From Pedobacter sp014947265 (GTDB lineage Bacteria > Bacteroidota > Bacteroidia > Sphingobacteriales > Sphingobacteriaceae): a stretch of 64,000 nucleotides of DNA. This document shows positions 33,669-41,285 of this stretch, piece by piece. The stretch covers positions 124,001 to 188,000 of the forward strand of contig NZ_JADCNK010000010.1 of the NCBI RefSeq assembly GCF_014947265.1. Reading direction: 5' to 3'. The number at the start of each line of letters is the position of its first letter. Position 1 is the stretch's first letter. Position numbers and translations under genes: made by a program. The notes under the pieces are model-generated. The model saw nothing but the letters and a program-made list of their open reading frames with translations. It searched no databases and had not been told where the DNA came from.

Positions 33669-35609
33669 TTAAATTAAATGGATACTGATTAAAACCCTGG
33701 TTCCTTTGGCCTCATTATCTGCACCGTAAAGATCTTCTATATGGATCTGTGTATTGGTATTAAATTCCTTATTAAAATTAGCAATACGCTCTCCTGTAAT
33801 CAATGTTCCATAAGATTTTTCTTTTTCGGCCGCCTTACTATTCAGCTCCGATGCTTTTAACCTCCCTATTCCATCGTCCTCAATGATTACGAGTAAAGTC
33901 TGCTGTGTAAAATCCTGAGAAATTTTAATCAGGATTTCACCACCAACATTTTTATGCATCAGGCCATGCCAAATGGCATTTTCGATATAGGGTTGCACCA
34001 GCATCGGTGGTATTTCTATAAAATCTGCGTCAACATTATTATCAATATCGAAAATATATTTCAGTTTACCTTTAAAACGCATGGTTTCCATTTCCAGGTA
34101 CAACTTTATGGTTTTGATTTCTTCTGATAATACGATTTTATCTTTCCTCGAGTGCGACAGGGATAAGCGCATTAACTGAGAGAATTTGCTCAGATAATCA
34201 GACGCTAATACACTGTTATTCTGTTCGATATATAAATTTATTGAATTTAAACAGTTAAAAATAAAATGCGGATTCATTTGCAACCTTAAAATCTTATGTT
34301 CGTTCTCCGCATTTTTAATTTTTAAATCAATGCGTTCCAGCTCGTCAAGGCGGTCTCTGTATGCCAACGCTGTTAAAAACAAAACGGCATCTATTGCAAA
34401 AGCCAGTGTTACTAAATCTACGTAATTGTTAATGGCGTAGTACCAACTTGGCAAATGGTTATAGATATCCAGCCATTTAGGCGCCAAAACAAATAATAAC
34501 GCAAATGATATGGCGGCCAAGCCTGTAAATGCAAACCGCAAATAGCCTTTGTTTGGTTTTGGCCGGGCATAATAACTGAGCAAAACAGTAAGGATAAAAA
34601 ATGGCAAAGAATTATAAATCCAAAATATTTTTGTAATCGGGCTAAGTTCGGGCCGTAAATAATGTACAATCATAACTACGATCATTAAAACCCATTGCCA
34701 TAAACAAAATTTTAAAAATAAGTTAAGGTATCTGTTGTTTTTAACCTGTAAAAATTCGCCCAAAAAAAGAATATAAAAAAAAGTTTGGGGAATAAAAGAG
34801 AGTAGAAATATAAAATCATTATTTATCGGTAGCCAATTTACTTCTAAAAGAATGGCATCTACCTGTAACGAATACCTAAAAAACATACATAATGATGCTA
34901 ACGCATAATACAGATACGCTCTATCTCTCCGCTGAAGAAAATATTTTAAACAACAATAAATAAAAACGGCGAAATAAAACCCTGCAACCCACAATTTAAC
35001 ATGTCTAAAACTTAACGGAAACAAAACCAGTTCTCTGTTCTTTTCCCTGTAGGCGGTATCATAGGTTTCTATTTGCGGATATTGCGGAACAATGTTGTAT
35101 AGGTATTTTTGAATGAGCACATAAAAATATTGTGTTTCTTTTTGCTTTACGGGCAAATGTATCCGCCAATAATCAGTAGCTATCGAGAGATTTGAAATTT
35201 TAATACCAAAACCCGTTTGCCCAACCAGTACCAATCGATTTCCTACACGCTCATACAATTGAGTTTGTTGCATTTTACTGTCTAATTTAAACAGTAAGCT
35301 GGTATCCCTATCAAAAGTACTGCGAATACTAAAATTGATCCAATATTGTAAAACCGTATCTGGAAACTCTTTTTGTGCTGCTATGTTACTGTCCAAAAAG
35401 TGCCAATCTAGTTCCTGGAGTTGGGCATAAGTTTTATTGTTTTTTTTCGATAGCGTATAATATGCCTGGTTTAAAAGACTAACATTTTTGCTTTGCTGAG
35501 TGATATTTATTGGCTTAATATTCTCTTGCGCAATCGCATTAAGACTGTTGCCCATTAAGACAAAGTCTAAAAGCATTAAACACTTAAAAAATTTGCTTTT
35601 TATAACCAT
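33669..35609 (-). CDS. Sensor histidine kinase, 7TMR-DISM type with HisKA_7TM/LytS-like kinase
   Basis: A 646-residue protein. It has a signal peptide, an extracellular beta-rich domain (about 40-200, 7TMR-DISMED2-like), a seven-helix 7TMR-DISM region (about 205-420), and a kinase core. The phospho-acceptor is in LQMNPHFIFNCLNSIN (His near 445). The ATPase has PPMLVQPYIENAIWHG (N box) and IIEDDGIG (G1). Such receptors often sense soluble sugars or wall fragments. It is the partner of the LytTR regulator downstream. The ligand is unknown. Confidence 0.9.
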   Translation of the reverse strand: MVIKSKFFKCLMLLDFVLMGNSLNAIAQENIKPINITQQSKNVSLLNQAYYTLSKKNNKTYAQLQELDWHFLDSNIAAQKEFPDTVLQYWINFSIRSTFDRDTSLLFKLDSKMQQTQLYERVGNRLVLVGQTGFGIKISNLSIATDYWRIHLPVKQKETQYFYVLIQKYLYNIVPQYPQIETYDTAYREKNRELVLFPLSFRHVKLWVAGFYFAVFIYCCLKYFLQRRDRAYLYYALASLCMFFRYSLQVDAILLEVNWLPINNDFIFLLSFIPQTFFYILFLGEFLQVKNNRYLNLFLKFCLWQWVLMIVVMIVHYLRPELSPITKIFWIYNSLPFFILTVLLSYYARPKPNKGYLRFAFTGLAAISFALLFVLAPKWLDIYNHLPSWYYAINNYVDLVTLAFAIDAVLFLTALAYRDRLDELERIDLKIKNAENEHKILRLQMNPHFIFNCLNSINLYIEQNNSVLASDYLSKFSQLMRLSLSHSRKDKIVLSEEIKTIKLYLEMETMRFKGKLKYIFDIDNNVDADFIEIPPMLVQPYIENAIWHGLMHKNVGGEILIKISQDFTQQTLLVIIEDDGIGRLKASELNSKAAEKEKSYGTLITGERIANFNKEFNTNTQIHIEDLYGADNEAKGTRVLISIHLI

Positions 35610-35955
35610 TCTAGTGAAACCAAAAAAGGTGTTACTAAAGATAATTAGAAAAGGAGCAAAAAAGCTTAAAAATGTGTGAGATACAGGTTTACCAATGCGA
35701 AGTATGTTGTTTTTTGTTTAGCGTAGCTTAAAATACTCAAAATTTCGTTCAGGTTTCCGCTTTATTTTTTCACTACACACCTTATTACCTACAGCTCACA
35801 GCAAAAAGAAGATACTTCACTCAATTGCCAGCCCCAAAGAAAAATGGAAACTTAAATTTGATATGTAAATTAAAACTTACGAAAAATTCATGGTTTAGAA
35901 TGACTGAAGAGAGATTATGGATAACTACAAAAGCATAAATCAATCGAAAAACGAT
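35610..35955. other. Divergent intergenic region between the kinase and the repeat-protein genes
   Basis: About 345 AT-rich bases. It contains the control regions of both the kinase gene and the gene at 35956, but no well-formed TTTG/TAnnTTTG pair or strong palindrome stands out. An in-frame ATG at 35917 would add 13 codons before the signal peptide at 35956. Confidence 0.4.
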
Positions 35956-36522
35956 ATGAAGAAAATATTAACATTATTAATATCCATGTTGTGTTACTCT
36001 GCTGGGTATTGCCAAGATAGAACATTCAGTTATATCGGTTTAGCAAACAACGATGCCGAAATAAAAACAATTGCAGATACCACGCACAAAACCTTGTTTA
36101 TTGCAGGAAATAAAGTGTATAGCATAGGTGGCGACTGCATTTGCCGATTATTAGACGGCGATGGAAACGACAGGGACGATGATGGAGACAATAACAGCCG
36201 TTTGAATGATGGCGCTGCTGGGAGCAGAAAAAGTGGTGGAGAAATTGCCGACCGCAGAACGAAAGGAAAAGGAAACAAAATAAATAAAAACGGGGATAAA
36301 AACAATAGAGATAAAGATGGCAATGAAAATGATAGAGATACCAATGGCGACATTAATAACCGTAATGCAGATGGTAATATAATGGAGGGTACCAGGTGCA
36401 GCTGTTCTAAAAGAGGAAAAATATTATTGTATACCAGGGAAAAAGTAAAAATTACCAATGCGAAGATATATTATCAAGGCAAATATTTTTCAAACAAACA
36501 TTTTAAAATTATACAATTATGA
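35956..36522 (+). CDS. Secreted protein with nine tandem nonapeptide repeats bracketed by C-x-C pairs
   Basis: A 188-residue protein with a signal peptide (MKKILTLLISMLCYSAGYCQ). Residues 66-146 are nine consecutive 9-residue units (LDGDGNDRD, DDGDNNSRL, NDGAAGSRK, SGGEIADRR, TKGKGNKIN, KNGDKNNRD, KDGNENDRD, TNGDINNRN, ADGNIMEGT). Gly is at position 3 in all nine and Arg at position 8 in seven. Just outside the array are Cys61-Ile-Cys63 and Cys148-Ser-Cys150. I do not recognise the family. The next gene overlaps its stop by four bases. The ATG at 35956 is chosen because it starts the signal peptide. Confidence 0.75.
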   Translation: MKKILTLLISMLCYSAGYCQDRTFSYIGLANNDAEIKTIADTTHKTLFIAGNKVYSIGGDCICRLLDGDGNDRDDDGDNNSRLNDGAAGSRKSGGEIADRRTKGKGNKINKNGDKNNRDKDGNENDRDTNGDINNRNADGNIMEGTRCSCSKRGKILLYTREKVKITNAKIYYQGKYFSNKHFKIIQL

Positions 36523-37052
36523 AAAAACTAATATTTCCTATGTGTACTGCGGTGATGGGCCTCACAATTATCAGTTCTTGTGGCACATCCTTAAAAGTAC
36601 CAATTAACCGGGGTAAAATAGATGGAGATTTTAATATACAATTTACCAAAAAAAATGCAGTTGTAAAGCCTAATCAATTTTTCACGCTGGCCGAATTAAA
36701 TATTGAGCCAAACAAAGGTCAGATTTCAAAAACTACAATCAATTCCACCAATATAAAAACAGCATTAAAAATATTTAAAAAGCAAAAAATTAAAAACTAT
36801 GCCATTACCATCACCAAACCGGGCTATGCAAAACCCTATTATGGTAAAATAGCTTTTTTTAATACCAATAAAATAAATGAAGCCGATGCCGTTGCTAGGT
36901 ATTACGAAATCGATATTGCGAATAGTTATTTTGCCAGTGCAACCCGTGGCCGGATGGCAATTATTTATGAGTATTCAGATTTGCGCATCGGCATAGCTAC
37001 AACATCTAAAATACCAACATGGATCGTATTAATAAGCGACGAGCCATTTTAA
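36519..37052 (+). CDS. Predicted lipoprotein coupled to the nonapeptide-repeat gene
   Basis: A 177-residue protein with a lipoprotein signal (MKKLIFPMCTAVMGLTIISSC, lipobox ISSC, Cys21). The mature part is mixed alpha/beta and basic (KTALKIFKKQKIKNYAITIT, GYAKPYYGKIAFF) with a beta-rich end (IATTSKIPTWIVLISDEPF). No family is recognised. The ATG overlaps the stop of the repeat-protein gene (ATGA), so the two are translationally coupled and probably act together in the envelope. Confidence 0.75.
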   Translation: MKKLIFPMCTAVMGLTIISSCGTSLKVPINRGKIDGDFNIQFTKKNAVVKPNQFFTLAELNIEPNKGQISKTTINSTNIKTALKIFKKQKIKNYAITITKPGYAKPYYGKIAFFNTNKINEADAVARYYEIDIANSYFASATRGRMAIIYEYSDLRIGIATTSKIPTWIVLISDEPF

Positions 37053-37125
37053 AAAATATAATCCAATAATAAACGGACGCGCCGAACACCGCATTACAAA
37101 GTAGGCGAAAAAACAAATCGACCAA

Positions 37126-38085
37126 ATGAACATACAAGAATTAACATTTGATAATCTCAATGAAGCATTGCCAACAGAGGTAATGACTTTAATTAACGAT
37201 ACTGCTATTATAAACAGCATCTTTCCAGTAAATATTGGAGAAATCTTTAATGGACAGATTTTAAAAGCGAACGAAATTATTTTTCAGCCTAACGCTACTT
37301 TGACTTTCACAAACATTAATGTGCCCTTTTGGATAATATATTGTGACAAACTTAAATTAAAAGACAATAATTTTCCGATTAGGATCGAACTTGATCAAAC
37401 CATTGAAGGGAGAAAGGGGAAAGATGGAATTGGAGGAATCAATGGTGTAAATGGTGTGGGTGAAATCGATAGACAAGGCCAACCAGGTTCTGTAGGCCAA
37501 AGCGGTCTTATAGGTGAACAGGGTGATAGCCTAAATAATCCAAATCTATATATTATAACAAAGGAAATGGTTTGTATTGATACCCAACAAAATATTGAAG
37601 ATTCTAGAATAGTTTTAGATTTTGACGGAATAAGCGGAGGCGACGGCGGAAATGGAGGAAGTGGAGGGAATGGCGGAAATGGTTCAAATGGTAAAGAAGG
37701 TGCAGATAGCTTATTTGATTGTAAAGAAGGTGCTGGCAATGGTGGTGGTGGTGCAAATTCTGGACAAGGTGGCAAAGGTGGTCAAGGTGGCAATGGCAGC
37801 AATGGTTCTTCTATTTACTTCATATCTGTTGATACCTATACAGAGGTTTTAGTTAACACTACAAAATTTTATATAAGGGGAGGAAATGGTGGAATAGGCG
37901 GAAATGGTGGCAAAGCAGGAAAACCCGGATATGGAGGCAGAGGGGGAGGCAAAAATGGGTGGTGTGGCCGAGGAGTTGATGCTGACGATGGTAATTACCC
38001 AGAGCCGAGAACATTAGGCAATGGATTAGATGGTCAAGATGGAGAAAAGGGGCAAGTTTTTAAAGTAATCGTTAAAAATTTCTAA
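37126..38085 (+). CDS. Glycine-rich protein with Gly-X-Y / GGX triplet segments
   Basis: A 319-residue protein without an evident signal peptide. Residues 1-92 are beta-rich (NEIIFQPNATLTFTN, WIIYCDKLKLKD). Gly-triplet segments follow at about 94-132 (GRKGKDGIGGINGVNGVG), 168-195 (GGDGGNGGSGGNGGNGSNG), 202-230, 251-285 and 300-313 (GNGLDGQDGEKG), separated by beta-type stretches such as IYFISVDTYTEVLVN. The GGX runs suggest a polyglycine-II helical bundle or a collagen-like fold; this is inference. It follows the lipoprotein gene by 73 bases. Confidence 0.75.
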   Translation: MNIQELTFDNLNEALPTEVMTLINDTAIINSIFPVNIGEIFNGQILKANEIIFQPNATLTFTNINVPFWIIYCDKLKLKDNNFPIRIELDQTIEGRKGKDGIGGINGVNGVGEIDRQGQPGSVGQSGLIGEQGDSLNNPNLYIITKEMVCIDTQQNIEDSRIVLDFDGISGGDGGNGGSGGNGGNGSNGKEGADSLFDCKEGAGNGGGGANSGQGGKGGQGGNGSNGSSIYFISVDTYTEVLVNTTKFYIRGGNGGIGGNGGKAGKPGYGGRGGGKNGWCGRGVDADDGNYPEPRTLGNGLDGQDGEKGQVFKVIVKNF

Positions 38086-38193
38086 ACTTGCCGTTACTAT
38101 AAAGATTTTATTACTTATTCACCTCCAGATGCTCCTTCTTAAAGCTGGTGGCCAATAAAATCACGGCTACCAGCTATTCCCTAAACTATTCTA

Positions 38194-38604
38194 TTAAATG
38201 AGCGAAGGTTTTACCTCTAATTGCGACCTCTTAACACTGAAAAGCATAAATACAACACCTACCAAAAGTACAATCCAGCCCCATTGGAAATGAACAACTT
38301 TACCGATAAGTTTATTTGCGAAGCCATATTTAGTGTAATTGTTTGCTGTAAAATAAACAGCAACTACAGCTAAAACATACCAGATAGCCATTACAAAACT
38401 CATAAACCTAAAGGCCCCTACTTTTCTGATAAATAGAACCAATACCGAAATGGCGATAATGGCATAAGTAATCAAAAACAAACGCGCATCTGATTGATAC
38501 AAGTTCCAATTGCCTTTAATGGGCACTTTTAGCATGGGGCAGAAACCTGCAATAACGCATAACAAAATGCCTAACCAGGCCCTGAATTTATTTAATACTA
38601 ACAT
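38194..38604 (-). CDS. Integral membrane protein of unknown function
   Basis: A 136-residue protein with four predicted transmembrane segments (about 8-25, 42-60, 66-86 and 107-126) and a polar C-terminus (KRSQLEVKPSLI). The sequence MLKVPIKGNWNLYQSD between helices 1 and 2 is probably periplasmic. The family is not recognised. It lies downstream of gldC on the same strand, separated by a heptanucleotide tandem repeat. Confidence 0.7.
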   Translation of the reverse strand: MLVLNKFRAWLGILLCVIAGFCPMLKVPIKGNWNLYQSDARLFLITYAIIAISVLVLFIRKVGAFRFMSFVMAIWYVLAVVAVYFTANNYTKYGFANKLIGKVVHFQWGWIVLLVGVVFMLFSVKRSQLEVKPSLI

Positions 38605-38701
38605 AGTTAAAAATGATTACACTGATTTTAACGATTCCACTGATTGGTAATTGTTTGTAATGGAAGTTAATGGTTTAATCGCTAACTTACCTGGTATTTT
38701 T

Positions 38702-38771
38702 TAATGACTAATGACTAATGACTAATGACTAATGACTAATGACTAATGACTAATGACTAATGACTAATGAC
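38702..38771. repeat. Tandem heptanucleotide repeat, ten copies of TAATGAC
   Basis: Ten perfect 7-base units cover 70 bases, beginning four bases after the gldC stop (on the minus strand). Unit length is not a multiple of three, and both strands contain stop codons, so it is not coding. It is likely to vary in copy number by slippage. Confidence 0.95.
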
Positions 38772-38775
38772 TAAA

Positions 38776-39111
38776 CTACTGCCCTTCAATAATCCCCATC
38801 TTATCTGCAAAGTGGGCACAGTAATCGCGTAAATCTTCAACAATTAAAGTTTCATTTGTGGCTTTTAAAAAGCTGTCGGCCATGGTTTGCAAAGTTTCGT
38901 AGAAGAAACGTTTCATCTCATCAACAGGCATATCCTTTGTCCAAAGATCTATCTTTAGGGTATTCTTATAATTGTGGTCCCAAACTGATAAAAACATCGC
39001 CTTTGCAGGTACTTTATCAGCATTACCAGAATCTGTGCTTTCCCAAAGTATGTTATCCGGGTTATTGCCTTCATCTAACTCAACGGTTATTTTTATTTCT
39101 GCTTTTTTCAT
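38776..39111 (-). CDS. gldC: Gliding motility protein GldC
   Basis: A 111-residue soluble protein matching GldC in length and pattern (IKITVELDEGNNPDNILWES, KAMFLSVWDHNYKNTLKIDL, RFFYETLQTMADSFLKAT, YCAHFADKMGI). In gliding Bacteroidota it supports the gliding machinery. Its presence in non-gliding species means motility cannot be concluded. The neighbouring genes are small membrane proteins. A tandem repeat begins just after its stop. Confidence 0.9.
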   Translation of the reverse strand: MKKAEIKITVELDEGNNPDNILWESTDSGNADKVPAKAMFLSVWDHNYKNTLKIDLWTKDMPVDEMKRFFYETLQTMADSFLKATNETLIVEDLRDYCAHFADKMGIIEGQ

Positions 39112-39275
39112 TTTTTAATTTGATTTCACCGATTAGTGGATTACACCGATAAATTGATTCACTGATTAAAGGTTATCGGTTTATTTTTAACGGATGCAAA
39201 GATGATTAATTAATTTGATTCCACAGATGAGTAGATTACAATGATTAACATTGACGGGATATTTTTACGGTTTAA

Positions 39276-39548
39276 TTACGCTACCTTTTGCAAGATTAAC
39301 ATTAACACGGCCGCAATAACGATAAAAATCAATTCAACAATCCAAATTCTTTTAATATCCTTTAGAGTAAAGCGGAAAATCATATCTGTAATAAAGGTTA
39401 CCACAATTAAACAGCCCAATATAAGGAGATAAAAACCATCCATATTTACATGACGTGGTGCTGTACTTTTTTCCGAAAAGAGATTTACAACCACCAAGCC
39501 CAAACCAATGGCACTTACAATATTTAAAGGCGTAATCCTAAAGTTCAT
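39276..39548 (-). CDS. Small membrane protein of unknown function
   Basis: A 90-residue protein with three hydrophobic segments (about 9-23, 38-58 and 67-86) and a short loop NLFSEKSTAPRHVNMDG. No family is recognised. It lies between gldC and the DEAD-box gene, on the same strand as both. Codon use and the membrane pattern support a real gene. Confidence 0.65.
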   Translation of the reverse strand: MNFRITPLNIVSAIGLGLVVVNLFSEKSTAPRHVNMDGFYLLILGCLIVVTFITDMIFRFTLKDIKRIWIVELIFIVIAAVLMLILQKVA

Positions 39549-39567
39549 CTGTGTTTATTTATTTGTT

Positions 39568-39600
39568 TTCAATTGTCAGATGGAGCCTTTGACAATTGAA
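39568..39600. repeat. Inverted repeat between the DEAD-box and small membrane protein genes
   Basis: TTCAATTGTCA and TGACAATTGAA are exact 11-base inverted copies around an 11-base loop. There is no strong T-run, so it may be a weak terminator for the DEAD-box gene or an operator for the gene starting at 39548. Confidence 0.5.
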
Positions 39601-39646
39601 ATAATTATTTAGAAAATTAATAATTATTTTAATTGTGTCGGGTTCA

Positions 39647-40993
39647 TTACTTTTTCTTATCGAATTTTTTGCCTTTTTTAAAACTCTTTACCTGTTTACC
39701 AGCCTTTGCTTTGGCTTTCTCCCTCACCTTTTTTTCTATTGCCGCAGCATGTTTTTTCTCGTGGAAAGCCCCTTGAAAATCAGGATCTTCCTTACGTTTC
39801 TGCATATCGATTTCTTTTGCAATATGCTGGCGCTCTTCGTAAGGGGTTTCATCAATGAATACACCTTCCGGAATTTCGGCCACAGGAATATATTGGCGAA
39901 TCAATTTTTCGATCTTGCGGATATAATACTTTTCGGCATCAGTAGCAAGGGTAATTGCATCACCTTTGGCAAAAGCCCTGCCGGTACGGCCAATACGGTG
40001 TACATAATCTTCAATAATAATCGGCACATCGAAATTGATCACATGACTCACATCACTCACATCAATACCCCTACTCGCTACATCTGTAGCCACCAGTACC
40101 CTGATATTACCTTCTTTAAAACTATTTATAGAGTTAATCCTGGTGTTCTGTCCTTTGTTGGCATGGATTACACGAACATTTTCAGCACCATACCTACGTT
40201 CAATAAAACTGAAAATATTATCGGCAACCGTTTTGGTTTTACAGAAAATAATCAGGCGATTAAAAGTCTCATCATTTTTCAGTAAATGCTGCAATAGGTT
40301 AATTTTCGTTTTGAAATTCGGAACGTAATATAAAGTCTGCGTTACATTTGCAGCAGGGGTTGCCTGTGCAGATGCCTCAATTACAAGCGGATTATTCAGG
40401 AAATCGCCGGCAATTTTCTGGACCAAGTCGCTCATTGTTGCCGAGAACAACAAATTCTGACGTTTACGTGGAACAATCTCCAAAATCCGGTGGATAGAGC
40501 CAATAAAACCCATATCCATCATTTTATCAGCTTCATCCAACACCAAAAATTTCAAACTCTGTGTGTTAATATCGCCGGCTAAATACAAATCCAAAAATCT
40601 TCCCGGCGTAGCAATCAAAATATCAACGCCCTTTGCAATTTGCTCTTTCTGCGTTTTCGGACCAATTCCGCCGAAAATCACTAAAGAACGTAAATCGGTA
40701 TAAGTAGAAAATAATTTCACCTGTTCTGCAATCTGCATGGCCAGTTCGCGTGTTGGCGACAAAATCAGTGCTCTTGGATGATCGCCCTGAGCATATTTCA
40801 ACTGCATTAAAATTGGCAAAACAAAAGCAGCGGTTTTTCCTGTACCAGTTTCAGCAATACCGAAAATATCCTGTCCAGATAACACTGGAGCGATTGCTTT
40901 TTCCTGTATCGGCGTGGCAACGGTGTAACCTGCATCGGCAACTGCATTTAAAATTTGCCTGTTTAACTTAAATTCTTCGAACGATTTTGCCAT
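39647..40993 (-). CDS. DEAD-box RNA helicase (RhlE-like)
   Basis: A 448-residue helicase. It has the Q motif (PIQEKAIAPV), Walker A AETGTGKT, PTRELA, TPGR, DEAD (LVLDEADKM), SAT (LLFSATM), ATDVASRGIDV and HRIGRTGRA. The basic Lys-rich tail (VREKAKAKAGKQVKSFKKGKKFDKKK in part) is typical of RhlE-type RNA binding. It unwinds RNA in ribosome assembly or decay. The ATG at 40993 is preferred. A TATCTTTG -7 box lies at 41007-41000 on the minus strand, a few bases before it. Confidence 0.93.
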   Translation of the reverse strand: MAKSFEEFKLNRQILNAVADAGYTVATPIQEKAIAPVLSGQDIFGIAETGTGKTAAFVLPILMQLKYAQGDHPRALILSPTRELAMQIAEQVKLFSTYTDLRSLVIFGGIGPKTQKEQIAKGVDILIATPGRFLDLYLAGDINTQSLKFLVLDEADKMMDMGFIGSIHRILEIVPRKRQNLLFSATMSDLVQKIAGDFLNNPLVIEASAQATPAANVTQTLYYVPNFKTKINLLQHLLKNDETFNRLIIFCKTKTVADNIFSFIERRYGAENVRVIHANKGQNTRINSINSFKEGNIRVLVATDVASRGIDVSDVSHVINFDVPIIIEDYVHRIGRTGRAFAKGDAITLATDAEKYYIRKIEKLIRQYIPVAEIPEGVFIDETPYEERQHIAKEIDMQKRKEDPDFQGAFHEKKHAAAIEKKVREKAKAKAGKQVKSFKKGKKFDKKK

Positions 40994-40999
40994 AGCGCA

Positions 41000-41007
41000 C
41001 AAAGATA
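41000..41007 (-). promoter_or_regulatory. TAnnTTTG -7 box before the DEAD-box gene
   Basis: TATCTTTG on the minus strand ends seven bases before the ATG at 40993. No matching -33 element is visible. If used, the 5' leader would be almost absent. Confidence 0.4.
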
Positions 41008-41114
41008 GTGATTAAGGTTGAGGGTTTGAAGGTATAAGGCAGAAGCTTTCAGTCCGATGTGGAATCCAAACTCCTTTTTTTCAACATCAGGAGTAAAGCA
41101 ATTTCAGTAATTTT

Positions 41115-41195
41115 TCGGTCGCAGCAGCCCTGCTATCCGTTTTACTCCGTTACACTACGTGCCCACTGCTATCAGGTTTATTTAACCTAAAACAG
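41115..41195 (-). repeat. Dispersed repeat (TAAACCnGATA family), minus orientation
   Basis: Read on the minus strand it runs AAATAAACCTGATAGCAGTGG, then GTAACGGAGTAAAACGG and ATAGCAGGGCTGCTG, clearly related to the copies at 268 and 13074. Confidence 0.55.
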
Positions 41196-41272
41196 TAGCA
41201 TTAAACATAATTTCCCATTACCACAGCATCAAAATCTTGATACCTGATACTCGCTACTTAACACTAAATTAC

Positions 41273-41280
41273 TACCTTTG
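41273..41280 (+). promoter_or_regulatory. TAnnTTTG -7 box before dihydroorotase
   Basis: TACCTTTG lies five bases before the ATG at 41286, so transcription from it would be leaderless or nearly so. No TTTG -33 element is at the expected spacing. Confidence 0.4.
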
Positions 41281-41285
41281 AAACC

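Noticed and set aside
36030..36458. Minus-strand frame opposite the nonapeptide-repeat gene
   Set aside because: Leu/Ser/Pro-rich composition is the complement of the Asp/Asn/Gly repeat codons; the plus frame has the signal peptide and exact periodicity.
37395..37775. Pro-rich minus-strand frame opposite the Gly-triplet gene
   Set aside because: Pro runs are the complement of GGX codons; no start region or family.
38702..38771. Possible CRISPR-like repeat
   Set aside because: Units are 7 bases with no spacers and no cas genes nearby; it is a simple tandem repeat.
39635..40285. Plus-strand frame of 216 codons opposite the DEAD-box gene
   Set aside because: Antisense to conserved helicase motifs; high Phe/Ile content is an artefact of the opposite strand.
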